From Agromyces sp. Root81 (GTDB taxonomy: Bacteria > Actinomycetota > Actinomycetes > Actinomycetales > Microbacteriaceae): a stretch of 64,000 nucleotides of DNA. The first letter of the stretch is position 1. Each line of letters starts with the position of its first letter. The DNA is taken from contig NZ_LMIR01000002.1 of the NCBI RefSeq assembly GCF_001429165.1, forward strand, positions 1,353,261-1,417,260. Direction: 5' to 3'. The notes below the pieces were generated by a model. That model searched no databases and was not told where the DNA came from. It saw only the letters and a list, made by a program, of their open reading frames with translations. This document shows positions 16,756 to 25,405 of this stretch, one piece after another. The position numbers and the translations under genes were made by a program.

Positions 16756-17300
16756 ATGACGGACATCAGGGAGCCGTCGAACACGGCGGCGGCGTCGGCG
16801 CCCAGACGCGCTGACGCGCTGACGGCACCGTCGCGCCGTCTCCAGAGCATGTGAAGGCGCATCCGTTCGACACGGTCCCGCACAAACCGGCGATCGGCGC
16901 ACCAGGCGTGACCTCGCAGAAGTTCATGTCGCTCATGCAGCTCGCGATCCTCACCGTCGTCGCGGTCGCCTCCCTGCGGAGTCTGCCGGCCATGGCCGGT
17001 TACGGCCTCGGGTCGATCACGCTGTTCATCATCCCCGCGATCTTCTTCCTCGTCCCGACGGCGCTCGTCGCCGCCGAACTCGCGACCGGATGGAAGGGCG
17101 GCGTGTTCACGTTCATCCTGCTCGTCGACATGGCGGCGGCGCTCTACCTCATCATGTACATGATGATGTTCGCCGCGGCCATGCGGCTGCGGACGAAGCA
17201 GCCGCACGTCGTGCGCAGCTACCGGGCCGCTCATCTTCTACGCGGTGCGGAAGCCGTCATGGGACCAGCGCACCGCCGACCCCAGAGGCCGCGGGCGGTG
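16756..17300 (+). pseudogene. Remnant of glutamate:GABA antiporter (GadC-like), internally deleted and frameshifted
   Basis: A reading frame from GTG 16851 encodes the first two helices of an APC-family antiporter (QKFMSLMQLAILTVVAVASL..., WKGGVFTFI). It then jumps directly to a late segment, DMAAALYLIMYMMMFAAAMRLR, that belongs near helix 10-11 of GadC. Some 200-250 residues are missing between them. After VVRSY the family C-terminus continues in another frame (GPLIFYAVRKPSWDQ, about 17226-17270). A 32-codon frame from ATG 16756 may be the original N-terminus, ended by TGA at 16852. Intact GadB and a ruined GadC imply loss of the export half of the acid-resistance system. Confidence 0.75.
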
Positions 17301-17346
17301 GGGCACCGCCGCCTGCGGGCTAGCTCCACGGTCACCGACGACGAAG

Positions 17347-17398
17347 GCGGGTGAAAGAAGGGCGGATGCTGCGGCATCCGCCCCACGTTTCACCCGCC
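17347..17398. terminator. Nested double hairpin, likely bidirectional terminator
   Basis: An outer 11-bp perfect dyad (GGCGGGTGAAA / TTTCACCCGCC, 17347-17357 and 17388-17398) encloses an inner 10-bp perfect stem (GGGCGGATGC / GCATCCGCCC, 17360-17369 and 17374-17383). It ends 20 bases before the stop of the betaine-binding protein gene and lies after the gadC remnant. Confidence 0.7.
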
Positions 17399-17418
17399 TG
17401 TTCGCGTTGCGCCGTGAG

Positions 17419-18312
17419 CTACTTCGTCAGGGTGTCGACGTAGTCGCGGTTGTCGGCGATCCACTGCTCGACGATGGGCGCGTAGTCGTCGGAACCGTCC
17501 GCGTTGAACATCGCGTTCTCGAGCGAGAAGAGCAGCTCGGAGTCCATCGTGAAGTCCTGCAGCCACCCCGCGAAGGTGGGGTGGGTCTGCTCGAAGCTCG
17601 TGCCGCCGAAGGAGTGGATGCCCTCGGCGTCGCCGAGCGCGCCCTCGGGGTCCTCGAGGTCCTTGAGGGGGAACGCGTCGTAGGCCCAGTGCGGGCGCCA
17701 GAGCGTCACGGCCACGTTCTCGCCCTGGTCCGTGGCGGCCGTCAGTTCGGCGAGCATGGCCGGCGTCGAGCTCGTCAGGTAGTCCATCTTCTCGAGCCCG
17801 TACGTCGGGATGACCTCGTCGGTCGTGACCCGGTTCAGGCCCGAGCCCGGCTCGATGCCGACGAGGCGGTTGTCGAACAACTCGGCGTTCGCTGCGAGGT
17901 CGGCCAGCGAGTCGACCGGGGCGTCCTCGTTCACGGCGATCGTGAGCTTGGCGTCCTCGTTCCAGGCGCCGAGGTCGACGAGGTCGTCGCCGTACTGCTC
18001 GATGTAGTCGGCGTGCGTGATCGGCAGCCACGTGTCGAGGGTGACGTCGTAGTCGTCGGTCGTGAGCCCGGAGTAGACCGGGGCGGGGTCGGCGTACTCG
18101 AGGGTGACGTCGTAGCCCTGCTCGGTGAGCACGGCCTTCCAGAGCTCGCTCGCGGCGATCCCCTCGTCCCAGCCGTTGAACACGGCGATCGTGACGTTCT
18201 TCTGGTCGCCGTTCTCGAGCGTCTCGGCCTCAGCGCCGGCGGCGCAGCCGCCGAGTGCCAGGGCGGAGACCGCTCCGAGTGCGAGTGCTCCGGTGAGCGT
18301 GCGCTTCTTCAT
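17419..18312 (-). CDS. proX: Glycine betaine/choline-type ABC transporter substrate-binding lipoprotein
   Basis: The 297-residue protein has a lipoprotein signal (MKKRTLTGALALGAVSALALGGC, Cys23) and an OpuAC/ProX ligand-binding domain. VFNGWDEGIAASELWKAVL and TLDTWLPITHADY carry tryptophans typical of the aromatic cage for quaternary ammonium compounds, and TLWRPHWAYDAF is near the second lobe. It captures osmoprotectants outside the membrane for the permease and ATPase encoded upstream. GGAGGAAAGG precedes the ATG. It is 106 bases downstream of the permease gene and is the last gene of the operon. Confidence 0.9.
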   Translation of the reverse strand: MKKRTLTGALALGAVSALALGGCAAGAEAETLENGDQKNVTIAVFNGWDEGIAASELWKAVLTEQGYDVTLEYADPAPVYSGLTTDDYDVTLDTWLPITHADYIEQYGDDLVDLGAWNEDAKLTIAVNEDAPVDSLADLAANAELFDNRLVGIEPGSGLNRVTTDEVIPTYGLEKMDYLTSSTPAMLAELTAATDQGENVAVTLWRPHWAYDAFPLKDLEDPEGALGDAEGIHSFGGTSFEQTHPTFAGWLQDFTMDSELLFSLENAMFNADGSDDYAPIVEQWIADNRDYVDTLTK

Positions 18313-18418
18313 GTGTTCCTTTCCTCCCGCGTGCTGTGTCACGGGTGTTGGGGATGGCCGCTTCAGCGACCTTCGGGCGAGCGGATGTCGCGCGCCCATG
18401 ATTCGGGATGGGCGGACG

Positions 18419-19357
18419 TCAGGCGACGGGAACGCGGGCAGGGCTCGCGATTCGGGTTCCGATCTCATCGATGGCGTCGGCCGGCACCGAGGCATCCGTC
18501 GACGATGCCTGCTCGCGCCGCCTGCCGGGCTTCCGCGGGGTGCCGAGCGCCCCGGTGACCCGGTCGAGGATGATCGCGAGGATCACGACGGAGAGTCCGG
18601 CCTCGAAGCCGAGCCCGACGTCGATCCGGGTGAGCGACTGCACGACCTCGCCGCCGAGTCCGCCCGCGCCGACCATGCCGGCGATGACGACCATCGAGAG
18701 CGAGAGCATGATGACCTGGTTGACGCCGGCCATGATGCTCGGCATCGCGAGCGGCAGCTGGATCTGGCGGAGGATGCGCCACGGCGACGAGCCGAAGGCC
18801 TGGCCGGCCTCGACGACCTCTTTGTCGACTCCGCGGATGCCGAGCTCGGTGAGCCGGACGCCAGGGGCCATCGCGAAGATGATCGTCGCGACGATGCCCG
18901 GAACCACGCCGACGCGGAAGAGGATGAGTGCGGGGATCAGGTAGACCATGGCCGGCATCGTCTGCATGAAGTCGAGGATCGGGCGGATGATCTTCGACGC
19001 CGTGTCGGAGCTGGCGGCGAGCACGCCGAGCGGCACCGAGATGGCGACGGCGATGAGCGAGGCGACGAGCACGAGGGCGAGGGTCGACATGGCGTTGTCC
19101 CACTGGTCGACGCCGACGATCACGACCAGGCCGACGGCGGTGCCGACGGCGAGCTTCCAACCCTTCGCAAGCCAGGCGATGGCCGCGAACGCGACGATGA
19201 CGACCCAGAAGGGCGGGGTCTGCAGGGCGAAGTCGACGAGGTCGTAGAAGCCCGCGAAGATGCCGCGGACGACGGCGAAGAATCCGCCGAAGACCTCGGT
19301 GATGAAGTCGATGAAGGAGTCGGCCCAGTCGCCGAGCGGGAGTCGGAAGTCGTTCAT
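18419..19357 (-). CDS. proW: Glycine betaine ABC transporter permease
   Basis: The 312-residue protein has about six to seven transmembrane helices. It carries the binding-protein-dependent permease motif EAGQAFGSSPWRILRQIQLPLAMPSIMAGV, the EAA loop that contacts the ATPase, and the ProW/OpuAB-type segments DNAMSTLALVLVASLIAVAISVPLGV and MVGAGGLGG. Its ATG overlaps the stop of the ATPase gene by four bases (ATGA), so the two are co-translated. A charged cytoplasmic tail follows the last helix. Confidence 0.92.
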   Translation of the reverse strand: MNDFRLPLGDWADSFIDFITEVFGGFFAVVRGIFAGFYDLVDFALQTPPFWVVIVAFAAIAWLAKGWKLAVGTAVGLVVIVGVDQWDNAMSTLALVLVASLIAVAISVPLGVLAASSDTASKIIRPILDFMQTMPAMVYLIPALILFRVGVVPGIVATIIFAMAPGVRLTELGIRGVDKEVVEAGQAFGSSPWRILRQIQLPLAMPSIMAGVNQVIMLSLSMVVIAGMVGAGGLGGEVVQSLTRIDVGLGFEAGLSVVILAIILDRVTGALGTPRKPGRRREQASSTDASVPADAIDEIGTRIASPARVPVA

Positions 19358-20736
19358 GCCGGGCTCCTCTCCCCCGCGGCATCCGCTTCGGCGCGGATCA
19401 CGGCGGCCTCCGCGGCTGCTGCCGCAACGGCACTGGCGTCGGCCGCGTCGGCGATCGCCGTGTCGGGTCGGGCCGTGCGGTGCAGCGTCGCGGTGATCAC
19501 GTCGATGGGGATGGTCGCCGGGGTCTCGATGACAGCGTGCTCGCCGGTGTTCGACGAGACGTTGCCGAGCGCGGCGAGCAGCGTCACCCTCGGCACGGCG
19601 CCGAGCAGCCGCCCCTGCTCGTCGACGACGGCGAGCGGGAGCTGGCTCTCGACGGCGCTCTCGAAGAGCTCGGAGAGGTGCTCGTCGACGCCGACGACAG
19701 GATGGTCGTCGCTGATCGCGGGTTCGAGGGATCGCTCGCCGCGCTGCACGAGCCGGAGCACGTCGCGGTCGTGCACGACGCCGAGCAGCCGCCGGCCGCC
19801 GCCCACCACGAAGACCATGGAGGTCTGCAGGTCGCGCATCGAGCGCAGGGCGGCTCGCGGGCCTGCCGAGGCGGTGACGACGGCGCGCGGCGCCTCCATC
19901 ACGTTGCCGGCGGTGAGCACGCGCGAACGGTCGACGTCCTGCACGAACTGGGCGACGTAGTCGTCGGCGGGGTCGGTGAGGATCTCCTCCGCGGTGCCGA
20001 GCTGCACGATGCGGCCGTCGCGCATGACCGCGATGCGGTCGCCGAGGAACATCGCCTCGTTGAGGTCGTGGGTGATGAAGACGATCGTCTTGCCGAGCTC
20101 CTGCTGCAGCTCGACGAGCTGCTCCTGCATCTCCTTGCGGATCAGCGGATCGAGCGCCGAGAAGGCCTCGTCCATGAGCAGGATGTCGGTGTCGGACGCG
20201 AGCGCCCTCGCCAGACCGACCCGCTGCTGCATGCCGCCTGAGAGCTCCGCGGGCATCTTGTCGCCCCAGCCGCCGAGGCCGACGCGCTCGAGGATGTGCT
20301 CGGCGCGCTCGCGCCGTTCGGCGGCGGGCACGCCCTGGATCTCGAGGCCGTAGGCCGCGTTCTCGAGCACGCTGCGGTGCGGGAGCAGTGCGAAGTGCTG
20401 GAAGACCATGGAGACGTGACGGCGGCGCACCTCGCGGAGTCGCTTCGGCGACATCCCCGTGATCGTCTCCCCCATCACCGTGACGGTGCCGTCGGTCGGC
20501 TCGAGCAGGCCGTTCAGGGTGCGGATGAGCGTCGACTTGCCGGAGCCCGACAATCCCATGACGACGAAGATCTCGCCGCGCCGCACGTCGAAGTCGGCGT
20601 CGATCACCGCGGCGGTGCCGAGTGGCGCGAGCTCGGCTCGGCCGGCGCCGGAGCGGAGTCGCTCGAGCGCCTCTCGCGGCTTCCTGCCGAAGAACTTCGT
20701 GAGGCGACGAACCTCGAGTGCTGGTGTTTCGGACAT
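19354..20736 (-). CDS. proV: Glycine betaine ABC transporter ATP-binding protein with CBS domains
   Basis: The 460-residue ATPase has Walker A GLSGSGKST (61-69), the signature LSGGMQQRVGLARALA, Walker B ILLMDEAFSALDP and an H-loop FITHDL. This is the ProV/OpuAA type, whose long FFGRKPREAL N-terminal extension is visible. About residues 285-420 form a CBS-domain pair, which in OpuA senses ionic strength and gates transport. An alanine-rich tail of about 40 residues ends the protein. ATG 20736 has GGGAG upstream. It is the first gene of the proV-proW-proX operon. Confidence 0.92.
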   Translation of the reverse strand: MSETPALEVRRLTKFFGRKPREALERLRSGAGRAELAPLGTAAVIDADFDVRRGEIFVVMGLSGSGKSTLIRTLNGLLEPTDGTVTVMGETITGMSPKRLREVRRRHVSMVFQHFALLPHRSVLENAAYGLEIQGVPAAERRERAEHILERVGLGGWGDKMPAELSGGMQQRVGLARALASDTDILLMDEAFSALDPLIRKEMQEQLVELQQELGKTIVFITHDLNEAMFLGDRIAVMRDGRIVQLGTAEEILTDPADDYVAQFVQDVDRSRVLTAGNVMEAPRAVVTASAGPRAALRSMRDLQTSMVFVVGGGRRLLGVVHDRDVLRLVQRGERSLEPAISDDHPVVGVDEHLSELFESAVESQLPLAVVDEQGRLLGAVPRVTLLAALGNVSSNTGEHAVIETPATIPIDVITATLHRTARPDTAIADAADASAVAAAAAEAAVIRAEADAAGERSPA

Positions 20737-21097
20737 GGACGGGCTCCCGGAGCGCACGCCGATCACCGCGCACGTCAGACGGGCGCGGTCGCGAATCGGG
20801 TAGGGCTGACTCGTGGGTCACGGCCGGGTTGACGGCGATTCGGATGCCTGGACTCAAGCCCCGGTCTCGGTGCTGCGACCTCGGGCGAAACAGGACTTCC
20901 ACGCATCCGGCCATCGGGGCCGGATGCCACGCCGCCGAACCATACGATCTTCCATTCCTGTTTCGGAATGGAGGAGCGCGGACTGGGCGATTCGGTCTTG
21001 CAGGACCGTGTCCACCGTATCGAGGTGTTCGAGGCAACCCAAATCGATTCGAGTGAATGCCCATACGATCAGGGAATTCGATCGTGACGGCGGAGCG
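20737..21097. other. Intergenic region between proV and zur, with a stem-loop
   Basis: The 361 bases contain no convincing gene. A perfect 7-bp stem-loop CCATTCC-tgtttc-GGAATGG lies at 20952-20971, and the octamer CATACGAT occurs twice (20941 and 21061). The proV promoter must lie here, but no clear -35/-10 pair was found. AT content is higher than in the flanks, as expected for regulatory DNA. Confidence 0.5.
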
Positions 21098-21499
21098 CTA
21101 CTCCCCCGCCGCCTGCAGGCGGGTGCAGTTCGCGCAGAGCCCGAACACGTCGACGACGTGGGCCGCGCCGGTGAACCCGTGCTCGGCCGCGACTGCCTTC
21201 GCCCACGCCTCGACCTCGTCGGCGGCGATCTCGACGGTCAGCCCGCAATTGCGGCAGATGAGGTGGTGGTGGTGGCCGGTCGTGCTGCAGGCGCGGTACA
21301 GCGCCTCGCCGTCGGGTGACTGCAGCGAATCGGCCTCACCGCTCGAGGCGAGGTCGCCGAGCGCGCGGTACACCGTCGCAAGTCCGATCGGCGAGCCCGT
21401 CGAATGGAGGGTCGAATGCAGCGCCTGTGCGCTGATGAAGCCCTCGGTGCCGTCGAGAGCTTCCCGAACGGCCTCTCGCTGCCAGGTGTTGCGCTTCAT
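21098..21499 (-). CDS. zur: Zinc uptake regulator, Fur family
   Basis: The 133-residue repressor has a Fur-type winged helix (SAQALHSTLHSTGSPIGLATVYRALGDLASSGE), a HHHH stretch at 76-79 and two CxxC pairs (82/85 and 122/125) that form the structural zinc site. It should bind DNA when zinc is replete and repress the importer. It is the last gene of the znu operon, its ATG overlapping the upstream permease stop by ATGA, so it is autoregulated with its targets. A matching palindrome stands before znuA. The position makes Zur far more likely than Fur. Confidence 0.88.
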   Translation of the reverse strand: MKRNTWQREAVREALDGTEGFISAQALHSTLHSTGSPIGLATVYRALGDLASSGEADSLQSPDGEALYRACSTTGHHHHLICRNCGLTVEIAADEVEAWAKAVAAEHGFTGAAHVVDVFGLCANCTRLQAAGE

Positions 21500-22338
21500 G
21501 CGATCCGTGCGTCCTCCGCGGTCTCCACCGGTATGGAGACTCGGTTCAACGGTAGCGCGCGCAGCTTGGAGATACCCAGTGCGAGGAGGAAGAAGGCCGT
21601 GGCGGCGAGAGCGATGGCCGGACCGGCCGCGACCTCGAACATCCGCGAGGAGGTCACGCCCAGCACGCCCGCCGCGGCACCGATCACCGGAGCTGCGAAC
21701 AGCAGGCCGCGGAACGAGCGGACCATGAGCCTGGCGGCCGCTGCAGGAGCCGCGATGAGGGCGATCGCGAGGATCGCGCCGACCGCCGGCAGCGAGCTGA
21801 CGACCGAGGCCGCGGTGAGGCCGAGCACGAGCAGCTCGAGCGGCCATTCGCGGTAGCCCGCTGCTCGGAATCCGTGGGGATCGAAGGTCGAGAACGCGAT
21901 CTCCTTGCCGAACAGCGCGATGCAGACGACCGCGACCAGGCCGACGCATGCCGCGAGCAGTATGTCTCCGTCGCTCACCGTGAGGATGGACCCCATGAGC
22001 AGGGATTCGGCGTGCACCGGCAACCCGGGGATGAGTGCCTGGAGCAGCGCGCCGGCGGCGAAGCCGCCCGTCAGCACGATGCCGGCCGCGACCTGCGCAC
22101 CCTGGCGACGCACGCGCGCGATGCCGGCCATGACCGCGACGAGCACGACGGATGCCACGGCCGCACCGGCCGGCACGCTCACGCCGAGTGCGGCCGCCGC
22201 CACCGCGCCGGGGTAGGTACCGTGGGTGAGCGCCTGCGCGAAGAAGGTGCGGCGCCGCACGACGACGAGGCTGCCGACGAGGCCGGCACCGGCGCCGATG
22301 ATGATCGCGGCGATGAGCGCCCGCTCGAAGTACCCCAT
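21496..22338 (-). CDS. znuB: Zinc/manganese ABC transporter permease, second copy
   Basis: The 280-residue protein has about eight transmembrane helices of the ABC-3 family: [44 protein letters not shown] at the N-terminus and a late SSLPAVGAILAIALIAAPAAAARL segment. The two adjacent permease genes probably form a heterodimeric channel. Its start shares a base with the stop of the preceding permease (TGATG). It is followed by zur with an ATGA overlap. Confidence 0.88.
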   Translation of the reverse strand: MGYFERALIAAIIIGAGAGLVGSLVVVRRRTFFAQALTHGTYPGAVAAAALGVSVPAGAAVASVVLVAVMAGIARVRRQGAQVAAGIVLTGGFAAGALLQALIPGLPVHAESLLMGSILTVSDGDILLAACVGLVAVVCIALFGKEIAFSTFDPHGFRAAGYREWPLELLVLGLTAASVVSSLPAVGAILAIALIAAPAAAARLMVRSFRGLLFAAPVIGAAAGVLGVTSSRMFEVAAGPAIALAATAFFLLALGISKLRALPLNRVSIPVETAEDARIA

Positions 22339-23291
22339 CAGCGCCCCTCCCCCGTGGATCGAGCCTCGGCCGCCCCGACCGCTGGTCGAGTGGCGACCGA
22401 CGAAGGAGGCCGGGTATCGAGGCCCGCCGCCCGTCTCGCCGGGCCGCGCCGACCGAACACCGAGCTCACGAGCAGCACGAGCGCGTAGCCGATGACGAAG
22501 ACGGCCACGACCGTGCTGCCTGCCGGCACGTCGACGCCCGCGCCGACGGAGATCGCGAAGCCGAGCGCCAGTCCGAGCCACGCGGCGACGGCCGCGAAGC
22601 CGGCCGCTGCGGGGAAGAGCCACCACAGGCGCGCGGTCGTCAGCCGCGCCACCGCCCCAGGGACGATGAGCAGCGCGAGCACGAGCAGCGTGCCGATCGT
22701 GCTCGCGGCCGCCACGACGACCAGCGCGATCGCCGAGTTCAGCACGAGGTCGAGCACGAGCGCCGAGTCACCTGCAGCGCGGCTCCCCTTCGCGTCGAAC
22801 GCCCGGTACAGCTGCTGCTTCAGTGCGACCAGCACCATGACGAGCGCGATCAGGCTCACCACGACGAGCGGCAGGACCTCGTCGGGCGGGATCGTCAGCA
22901 CGCGGCCGAAGAGCAGCGCCTCGAGCTCGCCCGCGTAGTCGTCGCTGCGGGAGACCACGATGACGCCGACGCTGAAGGTCGCCGTCAGCACGATCGCGAT
23001 GGCCGCGTCGGAGGTGACGCCGGCGCGGTCGAGCCAGGTCAGCGCGAGTGCGCCGGCGAGGGCGGCGATCGCCGCGCCGGGCAGGAGTCCGGCGCTGCCC
23101 CCGATCGCGAGGCCGATCGCGAGGCCTGGGAAGACGGCGTGGGTCAGTCCGTCGCTGATGAACTCGAGCCCCCTGAGGTTCACGAGCACGCCGACGAACC
23201 CCGCGACGACCGCGAGCACGAGCATGACGAGGAGGGCCCGCCCCATGAACGGGATGGCGAAGGCGCCGAAGAGCGCATCGGTCAGCGACAT
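22338..23291 (-). CDS. znuB: Zinc/manganese ABC transporter permease, first copy
   Basis: The 317-residue ABC-3 permease has about eight helices: [44 protein letters not shown] at the start and [21 protein letters not shown] further on. An extra cytoplasmic tail of about 40 residues is absent from the second permease. It is 47 bases downstream of the ATPase gene and directly coupled to the second permease. Confidence 0.88.
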   Translation of the reverse strand: MSLTDALFGAFAIPFMGRALLVMLVLAVVAGFVGVLVNLRGLEFISDGLTHAVFPGLAIGLAIGGSAGLLPGAAIAALAGALALTWLDRAGVTSDAAIAIVLTATFSVGVIVVSRSDDYAGELEALLFGRVLTIPPDEVLPLVVVSLIALVMVLVALKQQLYRAFDAKGSRAAGDSALVLDLVLNSAIALVVVAAASTIGTLLVLALLIVPGAVARLTTARLWWLFPAAAGFAAVAAWLGLALGFAISVGAGVDVPAGSTVVAVFVIGYALVLLVSSVFGRRGPARRAAGLDTRPPSSVATRPAVGAAEARSTGEGR

Positions 23292-23338
23292 CCGTCACCG
23301 CCCGCCCGACTCGATCTCGTATATGTCGATTTCGGCAT

Positions 23339-24127
23339 TCAGTGACCCTCGTGCCCGGGTACGACGAGCGTGTGCTCGTCGATCTCGACCTCGACGCCTT
23401 CGAAGCACTCCTGCACGTTGCTGAGCGTGAGCACCTCGTCGACCGGACCGCTCGCGAGCTGCGTGCCGTTCACGAGCACGACCGAATCGCACACTCGACG
23501 CGCGAGATCGAGGTCGTGCGTCGAGACCAGCACGGCGACACCACGCGTCTTGAGGGTGCGGACCGTCTCGACGAGTGCGTCGCGATTGGGCTGGTCGAGG
23601 CCGTTGAACGGCTCGTCGAGCAGCAGCAGTCGGGGATCGGAGGCCAGTGCCCGGGCGAGGAGCCCGCGCTGCCGCTGGCCGCCGGAGAGCTCGCCGAACG
23701 GGCGTTTCGCGAGTTCCGCGAGGCCGACCGTCTCGAGCGCACCGCGCACGGCGGCGCGATCGGCCCGGCCCGGCCAGCGGAGGAGCCCGAGTCCGCGATA
23801 GCGGCCCTGCATGACGACCTGCTCCACGCTGATCGGGAAGTCGGGGTCGAGGTCGGCGGATTGCGGGAGGAATCCGACCATGCCGGTAGCGGCATGCGTT
23901 GCGTTCGACGCGCCACCGGTGTCACGAACCCCGAACTCGAGCGTGCCGGCCGTGCGCGGCACGAGACCGAGGATGCCCTTCAGCAGCGTCGACTTGCCCG
24001 CCCCGTTCGGCCCGATGAGCGCGACGGCCTCGCCCGGCATGATGTCGAGCTCGAGGCCGCTGACTCCCGTGCCGCCGGGGTGGGTGAACGCGGCGCCGCG
24101 GAGGCGCAGCACGGGAGAGTCGTCCAT
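23339..24127 (-). CDS. znuC: Zinc ABC transporter ATP-binding protein
   Basis: The 262-residue ATPase has Walker A GPNGAGKST (39-47), a FLPQSADLDPDFPISVEQVVMQGR Q-loop region typical of metal importers, signature LSGGQRQRG and Walker B LLLLDEPFNGLD. Two starts are close together: ATG 24136, in an ATGA overlap with the znuA stop, and ATG 24127, with AAGGATGA at better spacing. I chose 24127. It powers import of zinc delivered by ZnuA. Confidence 0.9.
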   Translation of the reverse strand: MDDSPVLRLRGAAFTHPGGTGVSGLELDIMPGEAVALIGPNGAGKSTLLKGILGLVPRTAGTLEFGVRDTGGASNATHAATGMVGFLPQSADLDPDFPISVEQVVMQGRYRGLGLLRWPGRADRAAVRGALETVGLAELAKRPFGELSGGQRQRGLLARALASDPRLLLLDEPFNGLDQPNRDALVETVRTLKTRGVAVLVSTHDLDLARRVCDSVVLVNGTQLASGPVDEVLTLSNVQECFEGVEVEIDEHTLVVPGHEGH

Positions 24128-24132
24128 GGGTG

Positions 24133-25251
24133 TCATCCTTGCAGTGCCTCGGGCAGGGCGGTAGGCGTGACGCCCCACGACTCGAGGATCAGTCGCGCGT
24201 TGTGCAGCTGGCTGCCGAGGTACGTGGCGCCGTCGCTGCCCTCGACGCCGAGCGAGTCGCCGTAGAGCGCATCGGGACCGGAGGAGACCGTGACGCCGGC
24301 CTCGGCGGCGATCGTCTCGGCGGCCTTCGGCGAGATGGACGCCTCGGAGAACACCGCCGTCGCGCCGGTCGCGCGGATGCGCTCGACGAGCGCGTCGATC
24401 TCGGCGGCGCTCGGCTCGGCGTTGTCGTCGAAGCTCGGGATGACGCTGCCGACGAAGGTGACGTCGTAGGCGTCGATGAAGTAGGTGAATGCGTCGTGGT
24501 TCGTCACGAGCAGGCGCTCGACCACCGGCACCGTCTCGACGTTCTCGGTGATCCACTGGTCGAGGGCGTCGAGCTTCGCCAGGTAGTCGGCCTCGTTCGT
24601 CGCGATGACGGCGGCGTCGACGCCCGGCACTTCGGCCAGCCCATCGGCGATGTTCTCGACCATGTGCTCGGCGAGCTCGGGGTCGGTCCAGATGTGGGGG
24701 TTGCCTGCGCCGTGGTCGTGACCCTCGTGCGAGTCCTCCGCGTGGTCGTCTGCCGCATCGGTCTCGGTGTCGTCGGCTTCGTCGTGCTCGTGCTCGTGCT
24801 CGGCGTCGGGAGCGTCGGCATCCGTGTCCGCGTCGTCCTCGTGTTCGTGGTCGTCCGTGCCGAAGAGCTCGATGCCGGTGCTCGCGTCGATCAGCACGCC
24901 GTCGAAGCCGGAGGCCTGCACGGCGTCGTCGAGCCAGCTCTCGAGCCCGCCGCCGTTGACGACGAGCGCGTCGGCCTGCGAGAGCGCGAGCAGCTGTGCG
25001 GCCGAGGGGTCGAAGCTGTGGGCGCTCTGGCCGGGGGAGAGGAGCTGCGTGACCGCGGCGCCGTCGCCGACGAGCTCGCGCGTGAAGTCGCCGACCTGGG
25101 TCGTCGTCGCGACGATCTTCGGGCCGTCGCTCGAGGCATCGGATGCCGCGGGGGCCGAGCACCCCGCGAGCGCCAGCGCCGCCGTGGCGAGCACCGCACC
25201 GCCGGCGAGGGTCGCGGGCAGTCGACGGATGGCGCGGGTTCGAGCAGTCAT
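24133..25251 (-). CDS. znuA: Zinc ABC transporter substrate-binding lipoprotein
   Basis: The 372-residue cluster A-I binding protein has a lipobox LAGC (Cys31) and metal-ligand histidines in SAHSF (His78) and NPHIW (His186). Between them, about residues 132-181, is a loop of mostly His, Asp and Glu, typical of zinc-specific ZnuA proteins, where it may collect or sense zinc. The C-terminal lobe (VFSEASISPKAAETIA) carries the usual acidic ligand region. GGTGGAG precedes the ATG. It is the first gene of znuA-znuC-znuB-znuB-zur. Confidence 0.92.
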   Translation of the reverse strand: MTARTRAIRRLPATLAGGAVLATAALALAGCSAPAASDASSDGPKIVATTTQVGDFTRELVGDGAAVTQLLSPGQSAHSFDPSAAQLLALSQADALVVNGGGLESWLDDAVQASGFDGVLIDASTGIELFGTDDHEHEDDADTDADAPDAEHEHEHDEADDTETDAADDHAEDSHEGHDHGAGNPHIWTDPELAEHMVENIADGLAEVPGVDAAVIATNEADYLAKLDALDQWITENVETVPVVERLLVTNHDAFTYFIDAYDVTFVGSVIPSFDDNAEPSAAEIDALVERIRATGATAVFSEASISPKAAETIAAEAGVTVSSGPDALYGDSLGVEGSDGATYLGSQLHNARLILESWGVTPTALPEALQG

Positions 25252-25270
25252 GACTCCACCGTATGTCTTA

Positions 25271-25287
25271 TTGATAATGATTGTCAA
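25271..25287 (-). promoter_or_regulatory. Zur box overlapping the znuA promoter
   Basis: TTGATAATGATTGTCAA is a 17-bp near-perfect palindrome, 20 bases upstream of the znuA ATG. It matches Zur/Fur-family boxes of the AATSATT core type. On the minus strand it contains TTGACA, which could be the -35, with TACGGT about 18 bases downstream as -10. Bound Zur would block polymerase directly. Confidence 0.8.
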
Positions 25288-25405
25288 AACCATCAAGCGT
25301 CCGATTCGGACGCACTGCGTGAACATCGATGGGCGTTTCCGGCATTCCCGCAAATCCTGTGGACAGCTCTGGCGAGTGTCGCACCGACGTGCGAGAGTGA
25401 AGCAC

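Noticed and set aside
15318-17234. 638-codon minus-strand open frame across gadB
   Set aside because: Antisense shadow; gadB has its PLP lysine and full family sequence on the plus strand.
18125-19960. 611-codon plus-strand open frame over the betaine transporter genes
   Set aside because: Antisense shadow of proX, proW and proV, which carry diagnostic motifs.
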